Part shown: piece by piece, positions 58,401 to 64,000 of the stretch | Position numbering within the stretch: position 1 is the stretch's first letter | How the letters are laid out: every line of letters starts with the position of its first letter | NCBI GenBank assembly: GCA_902728285.1 | Contig: CACVBU010000262.1 | Coordinates: forward strand, 336,822 to 400,821 | DNA from: Clytia hemisphaerica | Taxonomy: Eukaryota > Cnidaria > Hydrozoa > Leptothecata > Clytiidae | Direction: 5' to 3' | DNA: 64,000 nucleotides | The notes under the pieces: generated by a model | The model's input: the letters and a program-made list of their open reading frames with translations, nothing else | Databases searched by the model: none | What the model was told of the DNA's origin: nothing | Program-made: the position numbers and the translations under genes

Positions 58401-60824
58401 TAATGTTACTGGTAAGACTAAACTTTTAGGCTTTAAACAGTTTTTCCAGCCCTAAATTAAGTTCTTGTTTGCTAGGATTCTCACTGGGAGTCAACTTTAT
58501 TCTCAACCTCTTCAAAAAGTTTAGCTTATACCATATACTCTATATAATTTTCTTTTTTTAAAGTATTCCTCTTTTACTTTGTTGTTTAGATATTGACGAA
58601 GTTTATATCAAGATCAAACTAGACAGGTATGTCATTTCATAAACTTCAAAAAAATTACTCTGCTATCTTGACGGGAAAAAAACCTTACTCTTTTCTCTCT
58701 GATGATGAGTATAATTGTAGTATTCGACCTATTTCCAGGTTTCTGGGCCTCTCGAGGAACCGTAGTTTCAGCATCAAAACCTATCTAAATCTTAACTTGA
58801 ACCTTTCCAGCATCGCAAAATTCTCGAAACCAACACGACGGACGTTATTACCAAAATCAGAACGTGTTCTTTGTAGAACGTCGTACTATCGAGTTCAAGA
58901 ACGTATGGATATCAATGAAGATTTTCAGGTAAGCTATTTTTTAGTTCAGATTAAAGGGTAAAACACAAAAGACAAAAGCATTTTTAAAGTTAATATGAAA
59001 AAAAGAATAACGAAAGATGATTTCAAGCCAAAATTCAGATCAGAAATTGTAGATTGTAGAAACCAACAAATTAACTTTAAATTACATCATTTCAGATCGT
59101 TTTTATGCTCCAATTCTTGATACGCATAAATCAAGATGACGTCATATTTTTTAACGGAAACACTCGAAAAAGCCGGATTTTGACCTCCGTGTTTCTAGTT
59201 TTAGTAACAGAGAGGGGTCAAATCCCGGATTTTTTTCGGGTGTTTCCGCTAGAAAAATAACTTCCGCATAACAAGAATTAGACAATTTTGAAATTGCTTT
59301 CCTTTGAGATCATTCTGATAGATTCATGAAGAGATGTCTGTGATTTTGAAGAGAATTTAGTAAACAAAGGTTGATTATATTCTTCAGGGTAAGACAGATG
59401 GAGTATCTCCTTGTATGTATTTGATCATCGAAGTGAAATCGGAGAAGAAAGGCAAAGATATCATCGATTCTCATTCTATGCTACTCAGAAATTTCTTCAA
59501 AGGTAAGAGAGCGAATATATCTTCGCAATGATTCATTGAGTATAAAGACTTGACTTTTCAAATACCTTTTTTTAATTTAACCTTTGACTTAAGTTTCCCA
59601 ATTTTTTTTTTACAAGAGTGTGCAAAAAACGCCGAAAAGGGTAGTTGTAAAAAGGTCTCCGTATTTTTTTCCTTAAGAGAAGTCTTTCCTTTGGAAATAC
59701 AGAAACACATGTGGGATAAAAGAAGTTTCAAGGACAGGAGCATCATGAAATTCTGTATCGTATTTTTCAGCTTCAGTGTAAAATGATAATCCAACATCAA
59801 ATTTTAAAGTTTACAAATATGAAAGTCTGGGTTATCTTCCCATATGAAGATGCTTTGGCGTTCAGGTAAATGAATGCGTGGATCATGCAAGAAGCCTATA
59901 AAAATTTCTTCATTCTATATTTCAGGTGAAACGACAGCAATACGGACTATAGAACTTGACAACGGTGAGTTTCAATGTCGATATTATATACAACGTGCAA
60001 CGAGTGCGCGCAAATAACCGCATCTTATTGGTTCGAGCGATTCTATTCATGCACGAATAACCCGGGGGGGGCAGCTGGGCAAAAGGACCGACGGGTATGT
60101 GCGGGTCCTAAGGGTACCGTTTCCAATATGTTTAAAATGCACTGTAAGGGTCGGAAAAACTAGAGATGCACTGTAAGGGTAGAAATTTCAGAAAATTCTT
60201 GAAAAATCTAGATTTTTTGACCAAAAATGCTAGAATTTTGACCATTTTTTGCACGAAAGGGATCGAAAATTTGGGGGAAAATACACTCTAAGGGTATGAT
60301 TTTCACTGATTTTTGCTGCACTGTAAGGGTGCAATTTTAAAAGCCAATTTTTGGCCCGCACATACCGTCAGTCCGCAAACCCAGTGCCCCCCCCCCCCCC
60401 GGGACGAATAATCATGAAGTCGATACTGAGTGCTCCTGCAGTCTGAAAATTTGTTCATCTATTGATTATGTTTCTGTGATTTTCTTAAGTCTCATACTCG
60501 ATGATCCTCGAATCAGGTATCCAATTTGATTATACATTTTCATGGTGATTCTTGTAGGATTTAATTTATACAATACAAGCAATATTTCTGCAGATCTTCA
60601 TCATGTCTGAACATACAAATAACACTTAAGAATATCACAGAAATGTATATTGAAGTTTCTATGATTTGTCATTAAACCTTCTTTCTGAAACTTTCTTTTT
60701 CCACACAGGAGGCAAAATGAAATTGAAACTTGGTCACTTGCAACCAACGGGAAGTTCGTCCACCGGTTTACGAAGAAAATATTCTTTCAAGAGAGCAACA
60801 AAGTTTCGTACCACTATCGGATGA
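40440..60824 (+). CDS. Extended-synaptotagmin-like SMP/C2 protein, 27 exons, exon 8 split by a transposon
   Basis: Exons: 40440-40753, 41163-41248, 41352-41586, 41889-42011, 42810-42916, 43148-43222, 43645-43698, [43922-43952 + 50282-50372], 50652-50755, 51501-51527, 51914-52071, 52684-52790, 52988-53071, 55215-55325, 55555-55702, 55926-55975, 56122-56170, 56701-56849, 57122-57286, 57604-57682, 57841-58062, 58322-58411, 58590-58626, 58739-58928, 59388-59502, 59926-59964, 60709-60824. All are GT-AG and all phases close (3,156 nt, 1,051 residues) if the insertion is ignored. Domains: hydrophobic hairpin 29-66 (ER anchor), SMP lipid-transfer domain about 90-290, C2 at about 314-395, second C2 about 469-570 (SSGTSDPYVMIF), third about 640-755 (GRSDPFVIVRVG, LNPVWNEQVTL, WDKDPF), charged linker, and a degenerate C-terminal C2-like segment about 870-1035. 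By family, it would tether ER to plasma membrane and transfer lipid. As assembled, translation stops seven codons into the insertion. Confidence 0.88.
40765..40979. repeat. GC-rich imperfect inverted repeat in intron 1
   Basis: CAGGGGCCGCGG at the left and CCATGGCCTCTG at the right, with inner GGGCCTTGGCCCGAC facing GTCGGCCCCAACC, form a weak inverted repeat. It looks like an old hAT-type MITE, but no 8-bp target duplication is visible. Confidence 0.35.
42073..42568. mobile_element. 496-bp MITE of TTTAGTCGGCC repeats in intron 4
   Basis: Terminal inverted repeat CTTAT(C/T)GGCCAAA, then TTTAGTCGGCC, flanked by GTAC on both sides (42069-42072 and 42569-42572), a possible 4-bp target duplication that is itself palindromic. 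Both subterminal regions hold several tandem TTTAGTCGGCCC(T/A)AA units and TTAGTCAC variants. Not coding. Confidence 0.8.
43230..43325. mobile_element. 96-bp pogo/Tigger-like MITE at the donor of intron 6
   Basis: The ends CAGTTGACTAATTCGA and (reverse complement) CAGTCAACTCTCTCTCTAATT are flanked by TA on both sides (43228-43229, 43326-43327), as in Tc1/mariner-pogo insertions. The left TA lies within the donor context TATT|GTAAGTA, so the element begins seven bases into the intron. Related fragments lie near 36040 and 61281. Confidence 0.75.
43946..43952. repeat. Target-site duplication, left copy
   Basis: CTTTGGA directly left of the transposon; the same heptamer follows its right end. 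It belongs to coding exon 8 of the interrupted gene. P elements normally make 8-bp duplications; the next outer base differs between sides (A on the left, element end G on the right), so only 7 bp match. Confidence 0.9.
43953..43994. repeat. Left terminal inverted repeat of the P-like transposon
   Basis: 42 bp identical to the reverse complement of 50233-50274. The ends diverge beyond that point (CGGGCC inside the left end, GTTTTT inside the right). Confidence 0.93.
44156..46823 (+). pseudogene. P-element/THAP9-type transposase, interrupted by two frameshifts
   Basis: Three consecutive frames (44156-45190, about 45170-45510, about 45490-46823) read as one protein of about 880 residues. The N-terminus is a THAP-like DNA-binding domain: C6-x4-C11, W36, H69 and ALPTLRLPSKSHP after it. 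In this copy the third zinc ligand expected at residue 66 is Phe (TTT), giving FELHY. A coiled-coil-like Leu/Glu/Lys segment (LRIENKELKTEIEKLQKEL) follows, as in P transposases. The RNase H-like catalytic part includes LLDEMKIQENLVF, LIGYVDLGD, the DPPHLMKTARN motif and, near the C-terminus, HFNQDPLENYFGRQR. The first shift is in an A7 run near 45168-45174 and the second is one base near 45490-45500. They could be real decay or consensus errors. It would cut and paste the element; as read it is inactive. Confidence 0.85.
48002..48456. repeat. Three tandem ~150-bp units, each with a tRNA-like fold
   Basis: Units start at 48002, 48153 and 48303 (AGTGTCATTAAATTCGATAG) and are nearly identical, differing by small indels in ATTTTTTACAATATATAAT. 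Each contains a minus-strand 72-nt tRNA-like segment (48065-48136, 48215-48286, 48366-48437). The third unit ends at GATAATCGATTGAAGT. Confidence 0.92.
48065..48136 (-). ncRNA. tRNA-like sequence, first of three copies
   Basis: Minus strand: acceptor GTCATGG pairs perfectly with CCATGAC (7 bp). The T arm CCAGG-TTCGACC-CCTGG is perfect and contains a consensus B box GGTTCGACCCC. An A-box-like TAGATTAATGTTCTAG sits at the usual place. The anticodon region AAAAT-TTTAATA-ATAAG forms few pairs (loop would read TAA), so decoding is doubtful. Identical copies lie at 48215-48286 and 48366-48437. Length 72 nt as in a true tRNA. It could be a captured, decayed tRNA or a tRNA-like signal of the transposon. 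Confidence 0.55.
49080..50195 (-). CDS. C2H2 zinc-finger protein carried by the P-like transposon
   Basis: An intact 371-residue frame running inward from the right terminal repeat. Two possible starts exist (M1 and M7; MAESEGADIG is the more usual-looking). After an acidic N-terminus, one C2H2 finger lies at 52-73 (C52-x2-C55-x12-H68-x4-H73: CLHCGKVCVSQRGLKRH), then a Ser/Pro/Gln-rich linker. From about 110 onward a helical domain follows with LSGVVVGNVFRKVCY, RGGLWKVNRSIFNVFMLAES and SLMANPFLLANF. The GGL...E pattern resembles the C-terminal helical part of P/THAP9 transposases, which the + strand frame lacks after HFNQDPLENYFG. It may be a separated accessory subunit or a regulator; this is inference. 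Base composition matches the element, not the host exons. Confidence 0.8.
   Translation of the reverse strand: MHRIFKMAESEGADIGTDATDDYNFFDDEEMNAILLNFEVPETPPETNKVKCLHCGKVCVSQRGLKRHMTNQHSETSQTTEPAASTKPSSSKQKQQKPPAQQLSAPSELLPDTSFIKIVRGIFRRLAIDKCYPETTRKQFETQYDKITYISTRSLYDNVLNNVVKKFKGDTEKFYPNFIEHFETCVIYDFLDDTGNTLLMFELANGVLSYLANSEIVDDDITFEDKKINFDQKDREIIFNLSGVVVGNVFRKVCYSKRPRIKGRYDEQYLAFLKACKYQEGQETDVSHHHRLVNLNNRGGLWKVNRSIFNVFMLAESYFVSATTDRKVTRINVEYIVSSLMANPFLLANFNSIRHKAETPVKKGDCNELIG
50233..50274. repeat. Right terminal inverted repeat of the P-like transposon
   Basis: Exact reverse complement of 43953-43994. Confidence 0.93.
50275..50281. repeat. Target-site duplication, right copy
   Basis: CTTTGGA. 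The coding exon resumes after it at 50282 (TAAACAGAAATTACGAACG), completing the Asp codon GA|T split by the insertion. Confidence 0.9.
52117..52336. mobile_element. 220-bp ATCGAT-rich foldback element in intron 11
   Basis: The ends CCAGACTCTCCC and GGGAGAGTCTGG are perfect inverted repeats of 12 bp. The interior is dense in ATCGAT and its extensions (TTATCGATT, AATCGATA). The CCAGAC start and TCGAT-rich interior resemble the element at 17779-18321. Confidence 0.7.
53321..54840. repeat. Minisatellite: about 12 copies of a 124-bp unit in intron 13
   Basis: The unit is recognised by GAGCATATTTATTTTTCTTA, then TAAGCATATACTTTATAAGA, ACTCAATAACTC, TGATAGACGGTGATATA and CTTTCGGTAATTAGTTCTTA. Successive copies start at 53440, 53564, 53688 and 53812, an exact 124-bp period, with small indels later. 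Copies vary at a few sites (GATATACCTTTC or GATATATCTTTC; AAAGGATGGC or AAGGGATGGC) in block patterns that suggest unequal exchange. Each unit holds a short hairpin CTTATAA...TTATAAG. Confidence 0.93.
59147..59258. repeat. 112-bp hairpin element in intron 24
   Basis: The left arm TTTTTTAACGGAAACACTCG then AAAAAGCCGGATTTTGACCTC pairs with the right arm GAGGGGTCAAATCCCGGATT then TTTTTCGGGTGTTTCCGCTAG, with mismatches. Probably a small MITE. Confidence 0.65.
60061..60403. mobile_element. 343-bp GC-ended MITE with 8-bp target duplication in intron 26
   Basis: The left end CCCGGGGGGGGCAGCTGGGC and the right end (reverse complement CCCGG, a G run, CACTGGG) are imperfect inverted repeats continuing to GACGG.TATGTGCGGG. 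It is flanked by ACGAATAA on both sides (60053-60060, 60404-60411). Five copies of CTGTAAGGGT or CTAAGGGT lie inside. The 8-bp duplication fits hAT (or P) superfamilies. Not coding. Confidence 0.85.
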
Positions 60825-61435
60825 GAACTAATACAATAGATGAGGATTGTTTGAGCTTCGTATCTTCTATTGGATTGGATCCATCCGACAGTTGTTTTAT
60901 CGATTAGGATGATATTTCTACACGGTCATATTGTAGTTCACTGTGGATTTGTGCTACTGTAACGTGACAAGACGTGACCAGGCTCCGCGTTACCATGACG
61001 ACTTGACAAAAGAAGCATGACAAAAATGTGAACAATATATCGATCGGTATCATTGTATCCTGTTCTTTATGAATATTCTTTTTTCAGAAAGGTGAAATTT
61101 TTGCAAAATGTTTCAATCGTTGAAATCTAGATTTGTTTTTTATTATATAGTTTTTTATTCGATAATTTATTTCATCATATTCATTATTCTTTTGTCGTTC
61201 TTAATCAATCAATTAGCGAAAATATTCCCCCCCCCCCCGTTAAATTAAGCTGAAACAAAAAGAGAAACCGAAAAACTGTACAGTTGACGCTCTCTAATTC
61301 GAAGTTGTACTATTCGGAACGCTCCATTATTCGATAATATTGAAAGTCACCGTCATCAAGGAACTTGTGAACGATGCTCTGCCACTCGATACGCTCCCTT
61401 ATTTGATGAAAATTCAACCCCCTTTAAAATCAAAT

Positions 61436-61650
61436 TACACGTTTTTTTTATAAGAACAAACTATATAAGGACATAAGGCTTCGAGGCCCAAAAATTTAAG
61501 AACATTCTAAGAACATTCTAAGGCTTTGGAGACTTAAAAATGCTGAAAATAAGAACATTTTAAGAACATTTTTAGGCTTCAAATCCAAAAAACTAAGAAC
61601 ATCCGAAGGCTTCGAAAATTTTTGACGTTCTTATAAAAAAAAAACGTGTA
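61436..61650. mobile_element. 215-bp MITE, TACACG-poly(T) family, reverse orientation
   Basis: Ends TACACG, T8, ATAAGAAC at the left and GTTCTTAT, a run of A, CGTGTA at the right. The interior has TAAGAACATT repeats and ATCCGAAGGCTTCGAAAATT, the complement of the phrase in the 37234-37489 copy. Confidence 0.85.
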
Positions 61651-62694
61651 GAGCCCTTCAACTGTATTTTGCAATCTTTAGTATTTTTGTCCCGTTTTTT
61701 ATCAAAAAAAGGTTTTGGAGTTTAAAATCCTTTTGATCCACAAACCTAGTAACCGAAAGCAAAAGCCTGGGGGCAAAAGGAGGGTACGGGTTATTTGCTG
61801 TGCCGCCGCACTTAAGAGGGCCATTTTTCAATCTCCGAAATCAAAGCAAAAAAAATTGGGCCGCTTACGGAAAAAATTTTGCCTCCCCGGGAGCATAAGC
61901 CCTGACTTGAAAAGTTACTTTTTTTGTAAATTAAAATTTTCATACATAATCATATTATATATCAGTTTTTCCAGGGTACCAAAACAATTATTTGGGATTT
62001 TTTTCATAATTTGTAAATATTAAATTAAACTGAAAGAGAGAAATATTGGTAGGAGAAAGCTTGAAACCCCATTTATGTATATTTCAAAGTTATAACTTTA
62101 TGAGCTAATACTAAAAAAATTTTGAACGTTTTTTATTTACCAACTTTTTCTGGCCTATTCTGGCCTTTTGGCGTAGTTAATAGCTGCTAAAATAAAAATA
62201 TTTAGGCTTCGAAATCTTCCCTAAGTTATTTATATAGCTTCAAAACTAATAAAAGTAGACATTGAGGGTTTTATATCCTGATTTGAGAAAACTTTTCTAA
62301 GATTTCAAAAGGAAAATTTTTCTTGTATTTCCCGAGGAAAATTACTCTTTCCATTTCCAAAGGGAAATTATTTTCTTGCACTTTGCAAGGAAAACTTTTT
62401 TTGTCTTTTCGAAGGAAAATTATTAAAGTAAAATATTCTTACATTTTCCAAGAAAAATGATCCTTTGTAATTTACACCGATTACTTTTGAAAGAAAAATT
62501 TCCGTGTAAAAATGTTCTTGTATCTTTAAGAGGAAAATGTTAATAGGTATTTTTACAGACCAGACAGAATAAAGGTAATTTACAGACAAAAAAGACTAAA
62601 TCTTTCACAAGGATCCGTGAATGTGTTTTTTTAGGAATCTTTCCACCTTGGCACCACTAAGTGACATGTCTTCATATCTTTTAATGACGTCGAG

Positions 62695-62699
62695 AAAAA
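62695..62699 (-). terminator. Pol III terminator of tRNA-Asn
   Basis: A run of five T on the transcribed-sense minus strand, one base after the discriminator. Confidence 0.75.
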
Positions 62700-62703
62700 C
62701 GCT

Positions 62704-62756
<53 letters not shown>

Positions 62757-62773
62757 AATTGCGCCACGGAAGC
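62700..62773 (-). tRNA. tRNA-Asn (anticodon GTT)
   Basis: 74 nt on the minus strand. Acceptor GCTTCCG pairs with CGGGAGC (one G-T pair), discriminator G. The D arm has GGCGCAATTGGTTAGCGC (A box). The anticodon arm TTCGG-CTGTTAA-CCGAA gives anticodon GTT. The T arm contains GGTTCAAGCCC (B box). It closely follows the animal tRNA-Asn consensus. A T5 pol III terminator lies directly downstream (A5 at 62695-62699 on +). No intron and no encoded CCA. Confidence 0.95.
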
Positions 62774-62869
62774 GATGACAATAATGGACTCTACGTATGA
62801 AAATATCCTAAATGTATCAACAAATTATTCTTATTATTATCAGATTCACGTATAACATTTCCCCTCTTA

Positions 62870-63207
62870 GTCGCGCGGCTGAGGTCGAAAAACGTTTCAT
62901 TTCGTGATACATCTTTTAGATTCCAAAAAAAACAACGGAAACTCGCGAATTAGTACATGTAGATTACAAACTTAAAAGATTAATTTGAAGACCCCCCAAA
63001 AATCATGAATTTTCAGGCCTTGCAATTTTGCCTGGAAACGCAAAAAATCGCCATTTACTCGTTACTTGCACGATAATATCGTGGAAACTTTTTGATTTTG
63101 GAATCTACATATACTAATTCGAGAGTTTCCATCGAAAAAAGTGGAATCTAAGAGGTGTATCACGAAAATCATTTTCTAGCCACTTTTTTCGACCTCAGCC
63201 GCGCGAC
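62870..63207. mobile_element. 338-bp TA-flanked MITE with long imperfect inverted repeats
   Basis: The ends GTCGCGCGGCTGAGGTCGAA and its reverse complement are flanked by TA (62868-62869, 63208-63209). Inner matches extend the inverted repeat to about 100 bp: CGTGATACA.CTTTTAGATTCCA facing GGAATCTAAGAGGTGTATCACG, and GGAAACTC facing GAGTTTCC. This fits a Tc1/mariner-type MITE. Confidence 0.85.
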
Positions 63208-63644
63208 TATCTTTTTCTGTTTATAAATAATCAAAATCTTTCCTTCGTTTTTGTCTCACAAGTACTCTTCCTAAACTGTATAAATTATGTGGTCAATCCC
63301 GTGAGAGCTTAGTCTGAATCGCAGACCTCTACAAAACCACAGGTAGTATAGGTCTGCTTAATGATCTACCAACCGCTTTCCGGTTCGCAAAGGAAATCTT
63401 GGCGAGTAATTTGATTGACATTGATGTGCGCGCAAAAACGATCGTTTCGAACGTTTTCAATGGAATGTTTTCATTTGAAATTCGAATCCCAGACCAGAAA
63501 AACAAAACAGAAAAAAGATAAAAAACAATCTGATGCGCGCATTATGTACAGTCTGTAGATTTATTTTTGACTTTTGCTTTTATAAGATATCTGGTCTGTA
63601 AATTTATCAAAACTTTTCCATGAGCTCTTCGGTCGGCTAGTTCG

Positions 63645-63724
63645 AAACACGGGTCACGGGTCACGGGTCCGGGTCACGGGGCACGGGTTACGGGGCACGG
63701 GTCACGGGTCACGGGGTGACGGGG
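63645..63724. repeat. CACGGGT/CACGGGG minisatellite
   Basis: About eleven tandem 6-8-bp units of the type CACGGGT with variants CACGGGG, TACGGGG and TGACGGGG. No gene adjacent. Confidence 0.85.
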
Positions 63725-64000
63725 CAGCTCAGATCAAAGTAATTCAAACAGAAAAAATGTTTTAAAAACACTAAAAATTATCGAAAAAATCAATTTTAAG
63801 GTATTTTATCCACGTATGACTATTTAAAACGCTAAAACCTAACCACGTGCTTTCCACGTGCTTTCGAAGTTTGCGTCGTGTATAATGCAGACCAGAAAAC
63901 ACCGCAACATATTACATACATATAATAAGCTTATATTATCAACTAGTCATAGCTTTCACTAAATGCCCCCACAGAAAGGTCATGTCATGCAGTTATAAAG

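Larger units (their letters stand above)
60825..64000. other. 3' flank of the extended-synaptotagmin-like gene; repeats and one tRNA
   Basis: No protein gene recognised. Contents: a pogo-like terminus near 61281 (ACAGTTGACGCTCTCTAATT), the MITE at 61436-61650, a degenerate GGAAAATT-type repeat with a loose 25-40-bp spacing at 62300-62540, tRNA-Asn at 62700-62773, a TA-flanked MITE at 62870-63207 and a CACGGGT minisatellite at 63645-63724. Confidence 0.5.

Overview
This is an AT-rich, intron-rich stretch of an animal nuclear genome. GT-AG introns of a few hundred bases, a pol III tRNA gene, several metazoan-type genes and a dense load of small inverted-repeat DNA transposons point to an invertebrate. 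The P-element-like, pogo-like and other DNA elements would suit a cnidarian or another early-branching animal, but the species cannot be fixed from the sequence.

Layout. 2.5-11.0 kb (+): a 13-exon homologue of the F-box protein FBXO11, with F-box, long right-handed beta-helix, UBR-type zinc finger and an Asn/Ser/Thr-rich tail; every exon phase closes, giving about 915 residues. 11-16 kb: gene-free, with an inverted-repeat element, a perfect 266-bp tandem duplication and another element. 16.0-16.5 kb (-): a myosin essential light chain-like EF-hand protein in one coding exon. 17.5-28.4 kb: mobile-element debris, including a TCGATT/AATCGAA-rich foldback element, a tRNA-derived SINE-like block inside an inverted-repeat element, and a 2.9-kb decayed DNA transposon studded with nine copies of a 15-bp motif. 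28.5-29.5 kb (+): a two-exon BLES03/C11orf68 (UPF0696) homologue. 30.6-31.0 kb (+): an intronless NDUFA12 (complex I accessory subunit). 31-40.4 kb: gene-free, with a few inverted-repeat elements. 40.4-60.8 kb (+): a 27-exon SMP/C2-domain membrane protein of the extended-synaptotagmin/tricalbin type, about 1,051 residues once one interruption is ignored. 60.8-64 kb: three small elements, a tRNA-Asn gene on the minus strand and a CACGGGT minisatellite.

Main discovery. Exon 8 of the extended-synaptotagmin-like gene, which encodes the middle of its first C2 domain, is split by a 6,322-bp P-element-like transposon at 43953-50274. It has perfect 42-bp terminal inverted repeats and a 7-bp target duplication, CTTTGGA. 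Removing the element and one target copy restores an open, phase-correct exon. The element carries a THAP/RNase H-like transposase with two frameshifts on the + strand, a separate C2H2 zinc-finger gene on the - strand, and three tandem 150-bp units that each hold a 72-nt tRNA-like fold. The perfect ends imply a recent, probably polymorphic insertion, and this haplotype should make a truncated host protein unless the element is spliced out.

The host genes have no shared pathway that the sequence shows; they are ordinary metazoan housekeeping or signalling genes separated by repeat-filled DNA.
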